Origin: Acidobacteriaceae bacterium | Lineage (GTDB): Bacteria > Acidobacteriota > Terriglobia > Terriglobales > Acidobacteriaceae | DNA length: 64,000 nt | NCBI GenBank assembly: GCA_003134655.1 | Contig: PLBY01000060.1 | Location: 14,580-78,579, forward strand | Reading direction: 5' to 3' | In this document: positions 9,801-17,500 of the stretch, in pieces | Numbering within the stretch: position 1 is the stretch's first letter | Layout: each line of letters opens with the position of its first letter | Position numbers and translations under genes: made by a program | The notes under the pieces: generated by a model | Told to the model about the DNA's origin: nothing | Database searches by the model: none | What the model saw: only the letters and a program-made list of their open reading frames with translations

Positions 9801-11440
9801 CGCCGGATAGGCGGCGGGCGGTCTCGGTCGGTCACAACGACCGAGACCTCCGATTGTGGGACTTAGACACGGGTCACTGCTTAGGAGTGCTGCAAGGGCA
9901 CACTGATGAGGTGAAGAGCGTATGCATAACTCCGAATTTTCGGCGTGCAGTTTCTGGGGGTTGGGACAAGACGTTGCGCGTCTGGGAACTTGAAACGGGT
10001 GCGTGCCTGCACATCCTGGAAGGGCACTCAGATATGGTGTTAAGCGTGAGCATCACCCCCGATGGTCGACGCGCGGTCTCTGGGAGTGCTGACCATACGC
10101 TCCGAGTGTGGGATCTCGAGAGTGGTGCGTGCGTGCGTGTACTTGAAGGACACTCGGAGGATGTCCGGAGTGTGAGCCTAACACCCGATGGCCGACGCGC
10201 GGTTTCGGGCAGTGATGACCGTTCAGTGCGTGTTTGGGATCTGGAAGCGGGAGCGTGTCTGCGGAGACTGGAAGGGCACTCAGAACGAGTTTGGAGTGTG
10301 GCGGTAACTGCGGACGGTCGGCGTGCGATATCAGCTGGCGGGCACGACAGAACCGTTCGGGTGTGGGATTTGGAAAGGGGAGCATGCTTGCCGGTACCTG
10401 AGGGTCACACGACTGGCATCGGCATCGTGAGCACAATTCAGGGAGGCTGGCTTGCACTCTCGGTTGATTGGGAAGGTTCGATGCGAGTATGGGATTTGCG
10501 GACCGGAGCACGCGGGCGCTTGCTGCCGGTCCGTATAATGCCGCTTGAATTTAGCGTAACGTCCGATGGAAAGCGCGCGACGGAAGCTGAGATCACTGGA
10601 GAAGTGAAGGTTTGGGACCTGGAAACTGGGGCATGCCTCCGCGTTCTGAAAGCGCACCCGTTCGGTCATACAGTTGCCACTATTACGCCGGACGGTCGAC
10701 ACGCGGTTTCCGCCGGTAAAGACTACACAGTGCGAGTGTGGGACCTGAAGACGGGCGCGTGCCTACATGAGCTCGAGGGCCCTGAAGATACTATCTGGTC
10801 TGTGAGCCTAACACAGGACTGTCGGCGGGTGGTGTCGGGGAGTTCTGAGTTGCGCATCTGGCATCTGAACACCGGGGCCTGCCTGCGGGTTCGCGAACCA
10901 CATACTGGTGGCATAGGAACCGTGAGCATAACGTCGGACGGAACGCGAGCGGTGTCGGAGAGCCACTGGGACACGAAATTGCGCGTGTGGGACTTAGAGA
11001 CAGGAGTATGCCTGCGCGTAGTCGACGGAGACAGACCAGACGCTTTCTCCAGTGTGGTCCTGACACCAGATAATCGGTTTGCGGTCGCGGCTGGTAGAAA
11101 TGACTATGCGGTGCGGGTGTGGGACTTGGAGACTGGTGTGTGTGCTGCTGTTCTTCGCCTGCCAGCGTCCGGCACGGTCGCGCTATCCCGTGCATTTGCC
11201 CGCGTAGTAGTCGGTACCTGGGCTGGCGAAGTGCTCCAGTTCGATCCACGAGGGATGACGTGGGCCGCCGACACTGAATCCAAGAACCATCCTGACCTTG
11301 CCGGTGGCGAATCTGTCCTGGCGACCGTGGCGGAAGAGCGCGGAGCGGGCGATGTGCAGCGTTGGTGGCGCCAGACCTCCGACCGGATACGCTACATAAA
11401 GACGCGCCTTAGCTCGCTTATACGCCGCTCAACAACATGA
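6899..11440 (+). CDS. DUF4062-NACHT-WD40 STAND NTPase (14 WD40 blades)
   Basis: A 1513-residue protein. Residues 6-110 are DUF4062 (FRVFVSSTFEDLKAERDAL, RWGVRDEAA, FIVLLGDRYGWRP), a TIR-related fold used at the N-terminus of STAND proteins. The NTPase has Walker A GASGSGKS at 314-321 and Walker B VVFIDALDQL with D404/D407, then the winged-helix/helical arm to about 860. From about 868 to 1460 I count 13 full WD40 blades plus one terminal blade, each with the TPDGRRAVS...VRVWDLETGACLRVLEGH pattern. That is enough for two seven-bladed propellers. DUF4062-NACHT-WD40 is also the order in eukaryotic TEP1. Such STAND proteins usually bind a trigger through the repeats and oligomerise through the NTPase. 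It is last in module A. The effector here would be DUF4062 or the adjacent RyR/TIR-like proteins (inference). Confidence 0.85.
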   Translation: MPTATRTFRVFVSSTFEDLKAERDALQRDVFPKLRQLCEESGARFQAIDLRWGVRDEAALDQKTMEICLREIDRCQRTGVKPNFIVLLGDRYGWRPLPARIEAQEFERVRDRVTDALDQQLLGAWYQRENNVVPPEYSLKARSGEWTESESWQELEERLHRILREAAQAAELSAQAMVKYEASATHQEILKGLGATSEDRRHVFAFCRKVPDHDCDSDLLNLKHFLGDQLPEDNILPYDSGDLARLCQDVEQKLRAVIENEAASFESRSPLALEIEAHDSFARERALVFGRQQVLNSIREYISSDSDRPLVLRGASGSGKSAVMAQASEQALVALPSAVVIRRFIGASPESSSGLTLLRGFLEQIGAAYGATGELPADFNGMVRVYRERLALATAERPLVVFIDALDQLGEDDPAHSLTWLVGSLSPYCRVVLSTTDVAPALSKCRLLELEVLPPTDAAAALDHWLSTARQQLQPAQREKLLAAFNRCGLPLYLRLAFEEARGWASYLPLESCLLGDGVEGIIDTMLDRLSLGANHGLLLVSRSLGYLATSRYGLTEDEILDVLSADDEVWQDFEQRAHHTPSERRLPVIFWSRLYLDLEPYLTERIVPGGTVISFYHRQLAERATERFLADANGQARHKTLARYFAKQHLWFDSAQTQPNGRKAVELVHQQARGELVDDAAALLTGLPWIILKCQLGLVFDLQQDYRDILAVLPEAQEQFREERGRQAGLHRWTKEITHYARQWSERRDRLARGEAITELALPFPEPPGLCRMWTEEEIEAERRRVTEDPTRLDRMQAFASFVMQECYALIEFGMRPKFVEQHAFNYAPRGTVHDSAVRGLSTLGAPVLTRHWKSTDRYNPMPALLSRMEGHTDLVNSVSVTPDGACAVSASGDGTVRVWNLQTGACLRVLEVDNQLESATVTPDGRCAVTAASSFYSRQVVTWDLETGACLRESEKSRPADCVSVTPDRRRAVSVGHNDRDLRLWDLDTGHCLGVLQGHTDEVKSVCITPNFRRAVSGGWDKTLRVWELETGACLHILEGHSDMVLSVSITPDGRRAVSGSADHTLRVWDLESGACVRVLEGHSEDVRSVSLTPDGRRAVSGSDDRSVRVWDLEAGACLRRLEGHSERVWSVAVTADGRRAISAGGHDRTVRVWDLERGACLPVPEGHTTGIGIVSTIQGGWLALSVDWEGSMRVWDLRTGARGRLLPVRIMPLEFSVTSDGKRATEAEITGEVKVWDLETGACLRVLKAHPFGHTVATITPDGRHAVSAGKDYTVRVWDLKTGACLHELEGPEDTIWSVSLTQDCRRVVSGSSELRIWHLNTGACLRVREPHTGGIGTVSITSDGTRAVSESHWDTKLRVWDLETGVCLRVVDGDRPDAFSSVVLTPDNRFAVAAGRNDYAVRVWDLETGVCAAVLRLPASGTVALSRAFARVVVGTWAGEVLQFDPRGMTWAADTESKNHPDLAGGESVLATVAEERGAGDVQRWWRQTSDRIRYIKTRLSSLIRRSTT

Positions 11441-11895
11441 AGTAGGAGCTGGAAGGGCGATTTTCAAGCCTCTGTTCGCGCGCAGGGTATACTGCGCTAT
11501 ACCCGGCTTGGTGTGGAGTTCGGAACGACAGAAAGGTCGGTACCCTAATAGCCCACGCTACAAAGCCAACCCTGTAGTGGACCCCTTTCGGGTGCGAGCC
11601 GATGCGCGCCAATACGGGCTTTTTCGCTACTTCGACAAAGTGCTTCCGTGCGGGCTAGGTTGTGGGTAAGTGAAGTGTGATTGCTTGGATCCTGCTGATG
11701 AGTGTGCGTTAACTCTTAATCAGTAGCTGACCGGCACCGCCAAGCACCACCCCAGCCTGGTCAAAAAGGCTGCAGCAGCCTACGAAACAGGGGGAGCGGA
11801 CAGACATGTCGGAACAGATCCACTGAGGTCGAGAAACCGCTGTTTAGCGAGGTACAAACCTAGCGTCCCAGAACAATCAACCAATCAACCGGCTC
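11441..11895. other. Gene-free stretch between STAND gene and SRAP gene
   Basis: No convincing coding sequence is visible. A weak AGCC...GGCT stem followed by a short T run near 11597-11632 could end the module A transcript. Near 11797-11820 there is a GCGGACAGACATGTCGGAACA-like string that partly recurs at the broken end of the third STAND gene (about 31184-31207). This could be debris of a mobile element, but I cannot identify it. Confidence 0.35.
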
Positions 11896-12600
11896 TCAGA
11901 AGAAGAGACGATTCTGAATCGGGGCGAGTTCCACGGGTGCGGAGCATCCTTCGTCGTCGTTCGCGACGTGATTGACCCGAGTGCCTACGGGATAGCACCG
12001 CAACAGCCGGGCATCATAGGGCTTCAACAGTTCCGAGATCGCCGCGACATCCTGCATTCCGGGGTCGAGCCAAAGGTCGTAGCTGTCTGGATCGAGGATG
12101 ACTGGCATTCGGTCGTGGACAGGCGAGGTCACCGCGTTTGGGGTCGTGGTCAAAATCGAGCAGGTCTTGACCCAGTTGCCACTCGGGTCTTTCCAGCGAT
12201 CCCACAATCCTGCGAATGCGAACAACTCCCCTTCACTGACTTCGAAGCAATACGGCTGTTTGGCCTTCCCCGTCCGCATCCACTCGTAGAACCCGTCGGC
12301 GGGGATCAGGCAGCGGCGAGATTTCAACGCATCGCGGAACGCGGGCTTTGTAGCTGCCGTTTCCGACCTTGCGTTAATCATCTTGGCGGCGACAGACGAG
12401 TCTTTCGCCCATGACGGAATGAGACCCCATCGGATTAGCAACAGTTCACGGACGGGCTCCTTGGGGTGCTGGCGGATGACTGGGATGGGCTGCGTGGGGG
12501 CAATGTTGTAGCGGGGAGCCCAGTCTTCTTCGCTTGAAACGGCGTCGAAGTATTCCTCAACGATCTGCTTTCGCCGCGACAGCCGGTAGCGTCCGCACAT
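11896..12600 (-). CDS. SRAP domain protein (YedK/HMCES family, abasic-site crosslinking)
   Basis: A 234-residue protein, close to the family's normal length. The N-terminus is MCGRY, with Cys2, the residue that becomes the N-terminal nucleophile after Met removal and crosslinks to abasic sites in single-stranded DNA. Other family motifs are PRYNIAPTQPIPVI, the WGLIPSWAKD segment, INARSETAATKPAFRDA, the CLIPADGFYEW glutamate motif and SPVHDRMPVIL with the active-site histidine. The family shields AP sites at replication forks. Its start is 7 nt after the stop of xthA on the same strand, so an AP endonuclease and an AP-site protector form one operon, here inside a conflict island. Confidence 0.93.
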   Translation of the reverse strand: MCGRYRLSRRKQIVEEYFDAVSSEEDWAPRYNIAPTQPIPVIRQHPKEPVRELLLIRWGLIPSWAKDSSVAAKMINARSETAATKPAFRDALKSRRCLIPADGFYEWMRTGKAKQPYCFEVSEGELFAFAGLWDRWKDPSGNWVKTCSILTTTPNAVTSPVHDRMPVILDPDSYDLWLDPGMQDVAAISELLKPYDARLLRCYPVGTRVNHVANDDEGCSAPVELAPIQNRLFF

Positions 12601-12607
12601 TGGGAGA

Positions 12608-13384
12608 TTATGGCAGATCGGATAGAGTCACGATTATGGGGGTGTGGTCAGACGGCTTTTCCTGCGCTCTCGGCCCTTTATCGATCTCGCAGCCTTCGAG
12701 TCGATTTGCCAGCGTTGGGGATAGTAAGAAGTGATCGATTCGTATGCCTCGGTTGTTTTGGAACGCCTGCCGAAAGTAATCCCAAAATGTGAAATGTCCT
12801 ATTTCGCCCACGTGCAACGACCGGAAAGCATCCGTATAGCCAATACCCAACATCGCACGATAGCGGGCTCGGGGCTCCGGCTGAAACAAAGCATCGTGCT
12901 CCCACGAAGACGGCTTGTGACAGTCGATGTCCTCAGGAATCACGTTGAAGTCGCCACCTATTAGCGTTGGCACATCGTCCTGCTTCCATCTAATCATTTG
13001 CTGAGTCAGTCGATCCATCCAAGCTAACTTGTACGCAAACTTGTCGCTCCCTACCGGATTGCCATTGGGAAGATAAATATTGACGATGCGGATGCCATTG
13101 ATAAGTGTCTCCAAGAACCGAGCATGGCTATCGGAATCATCCCCGACGAGAGCCTTAGCAATCGTCTTCATCGGATGTCGGGACAGAATCGCAACCCCGT
13201 TATAGGCCTTCTGCGTCACCGCTACACTCTCATAGCCGAGCGACTTGAAGGCTTCGGACGGGAACTCCGTCCCCTTCAATTCTTGCAGCAACAACACATC
13301 CGGTTCGCGAACTTTCAGCCATGCCGTGACATGGGTCAGCCGAGAGCGAACAGAATTCAAATTCCAGCTAGCGACCTTAAACAT
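12608..13384 (-). CDS. xthA: Exodeoxyribonuclease III / AP endonuclease
   Basis: A 258-residue protein with the endonuclease/exonuclease/phosphatase fold of the ExoIII family. Visible catalytic motifs are KVASWNLNSVRSR (Asn), LLLQELKG (metal-binding Glu), NIYLPNG, LIGGDFNVIPEDID (Asp-Asn), and the C-terminal RIDHFLLSP and PSDHTPI with the catalytic Asp-His. The enzyme nicks DNA 5' of abasic sites and degrades 3' ends. I chose the ATG at 13384 over the TTG one codon earlier. The family normally has about 250-270 residues, so it looks intact. It is the first gene of the xthA-SRAP pair and points opposite to the flanking conflict genes. Confidence 0.92.
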   Translation of the reverse strand: MFKVASWNLNSVRSRLTHVTAWLKVREPDVLLLQELKGTEFPSEAFKSLGYESVAVTQKAYNGVAILSRHPMKTIAKALVGDDSDSHARFLETLINGIRIVNIYLPNGNPVGSDKFAYKLAWMDRLTQQMIRWKQDDVPTLIGGDFNVIPEDIDCHKPSSWEHDALFQPEPRARYRAMLGIGYTDAFRSLHVGEIGHFTFWDYFRQAFQNNRGIRIDHFLLSPTLANRLEGCEIDKGPRAQEKPSDHTPIIVTLSDLP

Positions 13385-13527
13385 CAATCCACATTCTAGC
13401 GTCGGAGTCCGAGGGCGGTCATTGGCTGGGAAGCTTTGTGGTTTATCTTGTCACAAAGCAAGGGATTTCAAGCTAGTTGCCGCTTCAGGTTGACCGCTCC
13501 GCGCCTTCTCTTAGATGATTGTGACGC

Positions 13528-13743
13528 ATGGACGTTGAACGCACCATTGACGAGATTGAGCAGCTACAGGAAATGTTCGAAGCGCCGGATATTAGGCCAC
13601 TCAGCGCAAGCGACATCTCTGCTGCCAATCGGCGGCACGATGAAATGCTCGCACATAGCCCATGGTTTCAGCTTTGGCAACGGTATGGCGTCTGCTGCCG
13701 AACCGAGCCCCCAGTGCTTCGACTGGGCGAATCGGAGCGCTAA
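13528..13743 (+). CDS. Small conserved-looking hypothetical protein
   Basis: A 71-residue frame beginning MDVERTIDEIEQLQEMFEAP. It is acidic and probably helical, with a central ANRRHDEMLAHSPWFQLWQRYG motif. The composition is protein-like and it has no membrane segment. The motif resembles short hypothetical proteins I recall from Acidobacteria, but I cannot name a domain. No clear Shine-Dalgarno site is visible. It lies 24 bp upstream of another small gene on the same strand. Confidence 0.5.
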   Translation: MDVERTIDEIEQLQEMFEAPDIRPLSASDISAANRRHDEMLAHSPWFQLWQRYGVCCRTEPPVLRLGESER

Positions 13744-13767
13744 CCTCCCCGCGAATGGACGTGAAAA

Positions 13768-14046
13768 TTGGCGAAGAAGAAAGCTGCCGGTGCTGCCAGT
13801 GTCTCTCCGAAACTCACGGAGGGTGAACAAGACCTCCTGTCGCACATCCAAGACGGATACCAGCTTGAAACTAACTCGCTCGGCGGCGACCCTATTCTGC
13901 GCCGATTGAAAGACAACGAAGTAATCCGCCCCCTCTCTGCCAATCGCAATACCATCAAGGCGCTGGAAGGGCGCGGACTCGTCAGCCCCGGCAAAGGTCG
14001 AGACCCGTTTACTATCGTGTGGCGTCTGAAAAAGAAAATCGATTAA
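13768..14046 (+). CDS. Small basic hypothetical protein, possible winged-helix fold
   Basis: A 92-residue frame with a Lys/Ala-rich start followed by a compact segment: LTEGEQDLLSHIQDGYQL, then GGDPILRRLKDNEVIRPLSA, NTIKALEGRGLV and a closing FTIVWRLKKK strand. The helix-turn-helix plus final strand pattern suggests a small winged-helix DNA-binding module, but this is inference only. The start must be TTG at 13768, because an in-frame stop lies two codons upstream and there is no ATG in the first part of the frame. It may be translated with the upstream 71-residue gene. Confidence 0.5.
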   Translation: MAKKKAAGAASVSPKLTEGEQDLLSHIQDGYQLETNSLGGDPILRRLKDNEVIRPLSANRNTIKALEGRGLVSPGKGRDPFTIVWRLKKKID

Positions 14047-14627
14047 GACCGCTGCTCTTCCGGCAACTTCAAACGTTAGGAACCGTCTCTCAAGCTTTTC
14101 GCCCAACTCAGCAAACAGCTAAGTTAGGATTGGTTGCAACGGCTGGTGGGCACACCGAGGAGGACGGGCTGAGGTCGTGGACTGTTGAGGTCCACAGCGC
14201 CTGTTTCAAAACCTTTACCTGACTGACCAGCACATTCTCGAATTTCCCGCCCAATCGAATCATCCACTTGCGACTGACGCGCAAGAACCCTTTTTGATCC
14301 CTGGGCTAAGAACTGATTTCCGTTTGCAGTTGTCTAGCGGGGCGGACAAGGTCCCTTGCCAAGGCGATGGTCAAGAAGGGTCTTCCTTAGCAGCCGCAAG
14401 CGAGCGATTCTACTGTCTCGAATTTTCGGATCGAGATAGATCGTCGGGTATACCTTGCTGACTGGGGGTGGCTGTACCAGAATCTTCGGTTTGACCGTTT
14501 GACCCGACATTGAAAACACACTGACTAATGCTCCAAGAACTTGCGGTCCGAGACTGTACCGAAATCTACAGATTCTGAGCCACCCTTTATGCAGGTGTAG
14601 AATTGCCTTTCTTTAGCGGAGGATGCC
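14047..14627. other. Gene-free stretch before module B
   Basis: There is no frame here with convincing protein character. A 61-codon minus-strand frame at 14334-14519 has a basic C-terminus but no recognisable motif or ribosome-binding site, so I do not call it. The promoter of module B must lie here or just upstream of 14600. I see no clear -35/-10 pair. Confidence 0.4.
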
Positions 14628-15926
14628 GTGCCGCAGACAGGTGGAATACCAACAATGAGCACGGAAGCGAGTGCCAAGACCATTGTTGTCAGCGGGGACT
14701 TCACGCTGGATTGGAATCTCGCGCGCAGCCGAGCGCTGGAGGCGCAAAGGGGTGTTTGGGAGCCGGAGGTTTGTTCCCGGCTGGAGTGGCAGCGTGGCGG
14801 GGCCGCGCTGCTTGCTGATTTGGTCGAAAGTGTTGCGGCGCAAGTCCGCGACCGTGCTGTTTTCGAAATCCGCCAAGCCGATACGCCGCGGCGCACCGGC
14901 AAGGCCGAAGATATTCAGATCGGGCCCGAGGACCCGCGATTCCATCATTCTTATGCCTCCTGGATGCCTTTTCCATTTGCCGCCAAAGCCCCCGATAAGG
15001 AAAAGCCGGCGTGGCGTGTTGCTGAATTCCTGGGTATTAACCGATGCTCCGATAGAGAGGCAGATACAAAGTGGGCGCGGGTGGTGAATGATGACTCTCG
15101 GGCGCAGATCGTTGTGCTCGATGACGCAGACCTGGGTTTCCGCTCGAAACGCGACCTTTGGCCCGCAGCCCTGACAGAGTTCGGCAGCCACCCCTGGGTG
15201 CTGGTGAAGATGAGTCGTCCGGTTGCACGAGGAGAACTCTGGGATCATCTTCGCGCGCACCACGCCGAGAAACTCATTGCCGTCATGATGGTGAATGACC
15301 TACGCCTCACGGAAGTGCAGGTAAGTCACGAGCTTTCCTGGGAGCGAACGGCCCAGGACTTGGTTTGGGAGGTCATCTACAACCGCGCTCTGCGTAGCCT
15401 GGCGCCGTGCGCCCACGTGGTAATTTCTTTCAACGCGGCGGGCGCATTCCTATACTCACGAGACAGCGAAGGCGAACTGCCATGCCGGTTACTGTTCGAT
15501 CCCGAAGTGGTCGAGGGCATGTGGGAGCAGGGTTACCCAGGGCGGATGGTGGGCTATAGTTCCTGCCTCACTGCTGGTATCGCGAAGGAAGTGATGCTTG
15601 CTCCGGAGAAGCCCAATATTCGACAGGGAATCCGGGCAGGACTTTGGGCGCTCCGCTGCCTGCATCGCGAAGGCTATGGTGAGCGGGGCGTCTCGGCAAG
15701 CGAGGTCAACCTCGAGTTTCCCGTCGGTAACGTCGTCAACGCACTGACCAAGAGCGACAGCCCGTTCCAGGAAACGGTCGTGCCGATGCGCACCGGCAAC
15801 AAGTATTGGACGATCCTCGGGGATCGATGCCCTGGCAATCTCGAAGAGGTTGCGCGCAACGTGGTTTTGCAAGGGCCGGAAAACGTACTTAAGGAGTCCC
15901 ACTCGGACGGTTCGGAGCCCTCCTGA
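14628..15926 (+). CDS. N-terminal half of AAA+/RyR protein (kinase-like domain), split from its C-terminal half by a frameshift
   Basis: 432 residues homologous to residues 1-425 of the protein at 834-3554: TIVVSGDFTLDWNLARSR, FHHSYASWMPF, LSWERTAQDLVWEVIYN, GRMVGYSSCLTAGIAKEVML and LHREGYGERG. The domain resembles a degenerate PfkB/ribokinase fold (tentative). GTG at 14628 has GGAGG five nt upstream; ATG at 14655 is the alternative. The frame ends NVLKESHSDGSEPS, whereas the paralogue continues into VPIGRF...TVDRQEIE. The matching VPLGRFGALLTVDRQEIE is present in the -1 frame from about 15896, so one base was lost, or a -1 shift occurs, near 15893-15897. This and the next gene were once one protein. 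Confidence 0.75.
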   Translation: MPQTGGIPTMSTEASAKTIVVSGDFTLDWNLARSRALEAQRGVWEPEVCSRLEWQRGGAALLADLVESVAAQVRDRAVFEIRQADTPRRTGKAEDIQIGPEDPRFHHSYASWMPFPFAAKAPDKEKPAWRVAEFLGINRCSDREADTKWARVVNDDSRAQIVVLDDADLGFRSKRDLWPAALTEFGSHPWVLVKMSRPVARGELWDHLRAHHAEKLIAVMMVNDLRLTEVQVSHELSWERTAQDLVWEVIYNRALRSLAPCAHVVISFNAAGAFLYSRDSEGELPCRLLFDPEVVEGMWEQGYPGRMVGYSSCLTAGIAKEVMLAPEKPNIRQGIRAGLWALRCLHREGYGERGVSASEVNLEFPVGNVVNALTKSDSPFQETVVPMRTGNKYWTILGDRCPGNLEEVARNVVLQGPENVLKESHSDGSEPS

Positions 15927-15928
15927 CG

Positions 15929-17344
15929 GTGGACAGGCAAGAGATCGAGAGCTTGCGCAGCATTCGCTCCCTAGTCAGCGAATATGTGGCTCAGCCACAC
16001 CCCAAGCGACCCTTGTCGATCGCCGTGTTTGGTCCCCCAGGATCGGGGAAGTCGTTTGGAATTACACAGCTTGCCCTAGCGCTCCGGCCGGGTGAGATCG
16101 AACCCAAAGAATTCAACCTGTCCCAACTCCGGTCTACCGACGAGTTACTGTATGCTTTCCACGAGGTACGCGACATCGGCCTTGGCGGAAAGATTCCTCT
16201 GGTGTTTTGGGACGAGTTCGACGGCGATTACCAAGGCACTTACGGCTGGTTGCGGTACTTTCTCGCGCCGATGCAGGATGGCAAGTTCCAACACGGGAAC
16301 CTCACCCATCCGATCGGCAGGGCGATCTTCGTATTTGCGGGGGGAACCAGCGAGACGCTGGATAACTTCGGCAAGAACGTAAGCGAGGACGAAGCACGCG
16401 CGGCCAAAGTCCCGGATTTTGTCAGCCGCCTCAAAGGCTATCTCAATGTACTTGGCCCCAACCCGCTCGCGGGAGGAAACGATCCTTATTATTTACTGCG
16501 GCGTGCCATCCTACTGCGCTCGATGCTCTCGCGGGATGCGAAACACCTGCTGCGTAACGGCGAGTTGCAGATCGATTCCGGGGTGCTACGGGCCCTGTTA
16601 CTGACATGGAAATACAAGCACGGAGCGCGGTCGATGGAGTCCGTCATCGCCATGAGCCAACTCGAAGGAAAAACTCGGTTTGAGCGTTCCAGTCTGCCGA
16701 CCAAGGCGCAACTGGATTTACACGTGGACGGACAGGACTTCCGGGCGCTGGTTCAACAGTTCCAAGTTGACGACGAGGTTCTGGAGAAGCTGGCAAGGGC
16801 TGTTCACAAGATCTATTGCGAGGAGCAAAAGGGTCTCGGCTGGAAATACGGACCTAGAAAGAACGAAGACACTAAGGAAACCCCATCCCTCGTGGAGTTC
16901 GACCAGCTTCCGGAGGAAGAGAAGGAGCAGAACCGCGGACAGGCACGCGATATCCCGGTTAAATTGGTTCTTGCTGGATGCTACATGGTCTCGGAAGTTG
17001 AAGGTGAGAAGGCTTTCGAGTTTCCACCCGATGTGCTGGAGGAGTTGGCGTCTAGAGAGCACACGCGCTGGATGCGTCAGAAGGCAAGGGACAAATGGCG
17101 CCATGCTCCCGAGACCGACAAAGCGAAGAAGCTGCACAAGTGCTTGCTGCCCTGGCGCAAGTGGGACCTAGCCCCGTATGCGGACTTTGTAGAGTGTCTC
17201 GGAGACCGGGAGCTTCCCGAAGATGAAAAGGAGAAAGATCGAACCGCAGTTCGCAAGATTGCCGCAATTCTGAAGGACACCGGTTACACAATCGTTGGGG
17301 TGCGAAGTGAAGCCGGACGGGTCCGGGCCGCTATGCAGAAGTGA
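15929..17344 (+). CDS. C-terminal half of AAA+/RyR protein: AAA+ ATPase with two RyR domains
   Basis: 471 residues matching residues 435-900 of the module A protein. Walker A GPPGSGKS is at 35-42, Walker B LVFWDEFD with D95/E96, a sensor-like FVFAGGTSE, and an arginine in FVSRLKGYLN. RyR domains lie at about 283-355 (GWKYGPRKNED, LVEFDQLPEEEKEQNR) and 366-457 (EELASREHTRWMRQK, LHKCLLPW, ILKDTGYTIVGV). GTG at 15929 is 3 nt after the upstream stop and could allow coupled re-initiation, but no Shine-Dalgarno lies at a normal distance. The shared reading frame upstream of the GTG argues that the full-length form is ancestral. It is followed 156 bp later by the STAND-TPR gene. Confidence 0.75.
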   Translation: MDRQEIESLRSIRSLVSEYVAQPHPKRPLSIAVFGPPGSGKSFGITQLALALRPGEIEPKEFNLSQLRSTDELLYAFHEVRDIGLGGKIPLVFWDEFDGDYQGTYGWLRYFLAPMQDGKFQHGNLTHPIGRAIFVFAGGTSETLDNFGKNVSEDEARAAKVPDFVSRLKGYLNVLGPNPLAGGNDPYYLLRRAILLRSMLSRDAKHLLRNGELQIDSGVLRALLLTWKYKHGARSMESVIAMSQLEGKTRFERSSLPTKAQLDLHVDGQDFRALVQQFQVDDEVLEKLARAVHKIYCEEQKGLGWKYGPRKNEDTKETPSLVEFDQLPEEEKEQNRGQARDIPVKLVLAGCYMVSEVEGEKAFEFPPDVLEELASREHTRWMRQKARDKWRHAPETDKAKKLHKCLLPWRKWDLAPYADFVECLGDRELPEDEKEKDRTAVRKIAAILKDTGYTIVGVRSEAGRVRAAMQK

Positions 17345-17500
17345 ACTTGCCGCGATTAGTGTTACCGGGCATCGCTAGCTTGCAGACATAGTGGTCGTTG
17401 AGGCCGTGGGTTAGCGCCACCCAGCGCATCGCGGCCGGCGGCAGGGCCTCGTTGTGCTGCTGGTGGACGTTATGCTTGTTCGGCGACAGGTGAGAAACCT

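Noticed and set aside
10053-10511. A long minus-strand open frame opposite the WD40 region
   Set aside because: It mirrors the repeat codons of the STAND gene, is Pro/Ser/Arg-rich and has no domain or ribosome-binding site. Similar antisense frames occur across 27.7-29.7 kb.
9500-11240. Regularly repeated DNA that might be a CRISPR or tandem repeat array
   Set aside because: The repeats are about 126 bp, diverged and in one reading frame; they encode WD40 blades. The same holds for 27800-29600 and for the TPR-coding repeats at 19570-20950.
15885-15931. Programmed -1 ribosomal frameshifting
   Set aside because: No slippery heptamer or downstream pseudoknot is apparent. A simple one-base deletion or sequencing error is more economical, so I report a broken gene instead.
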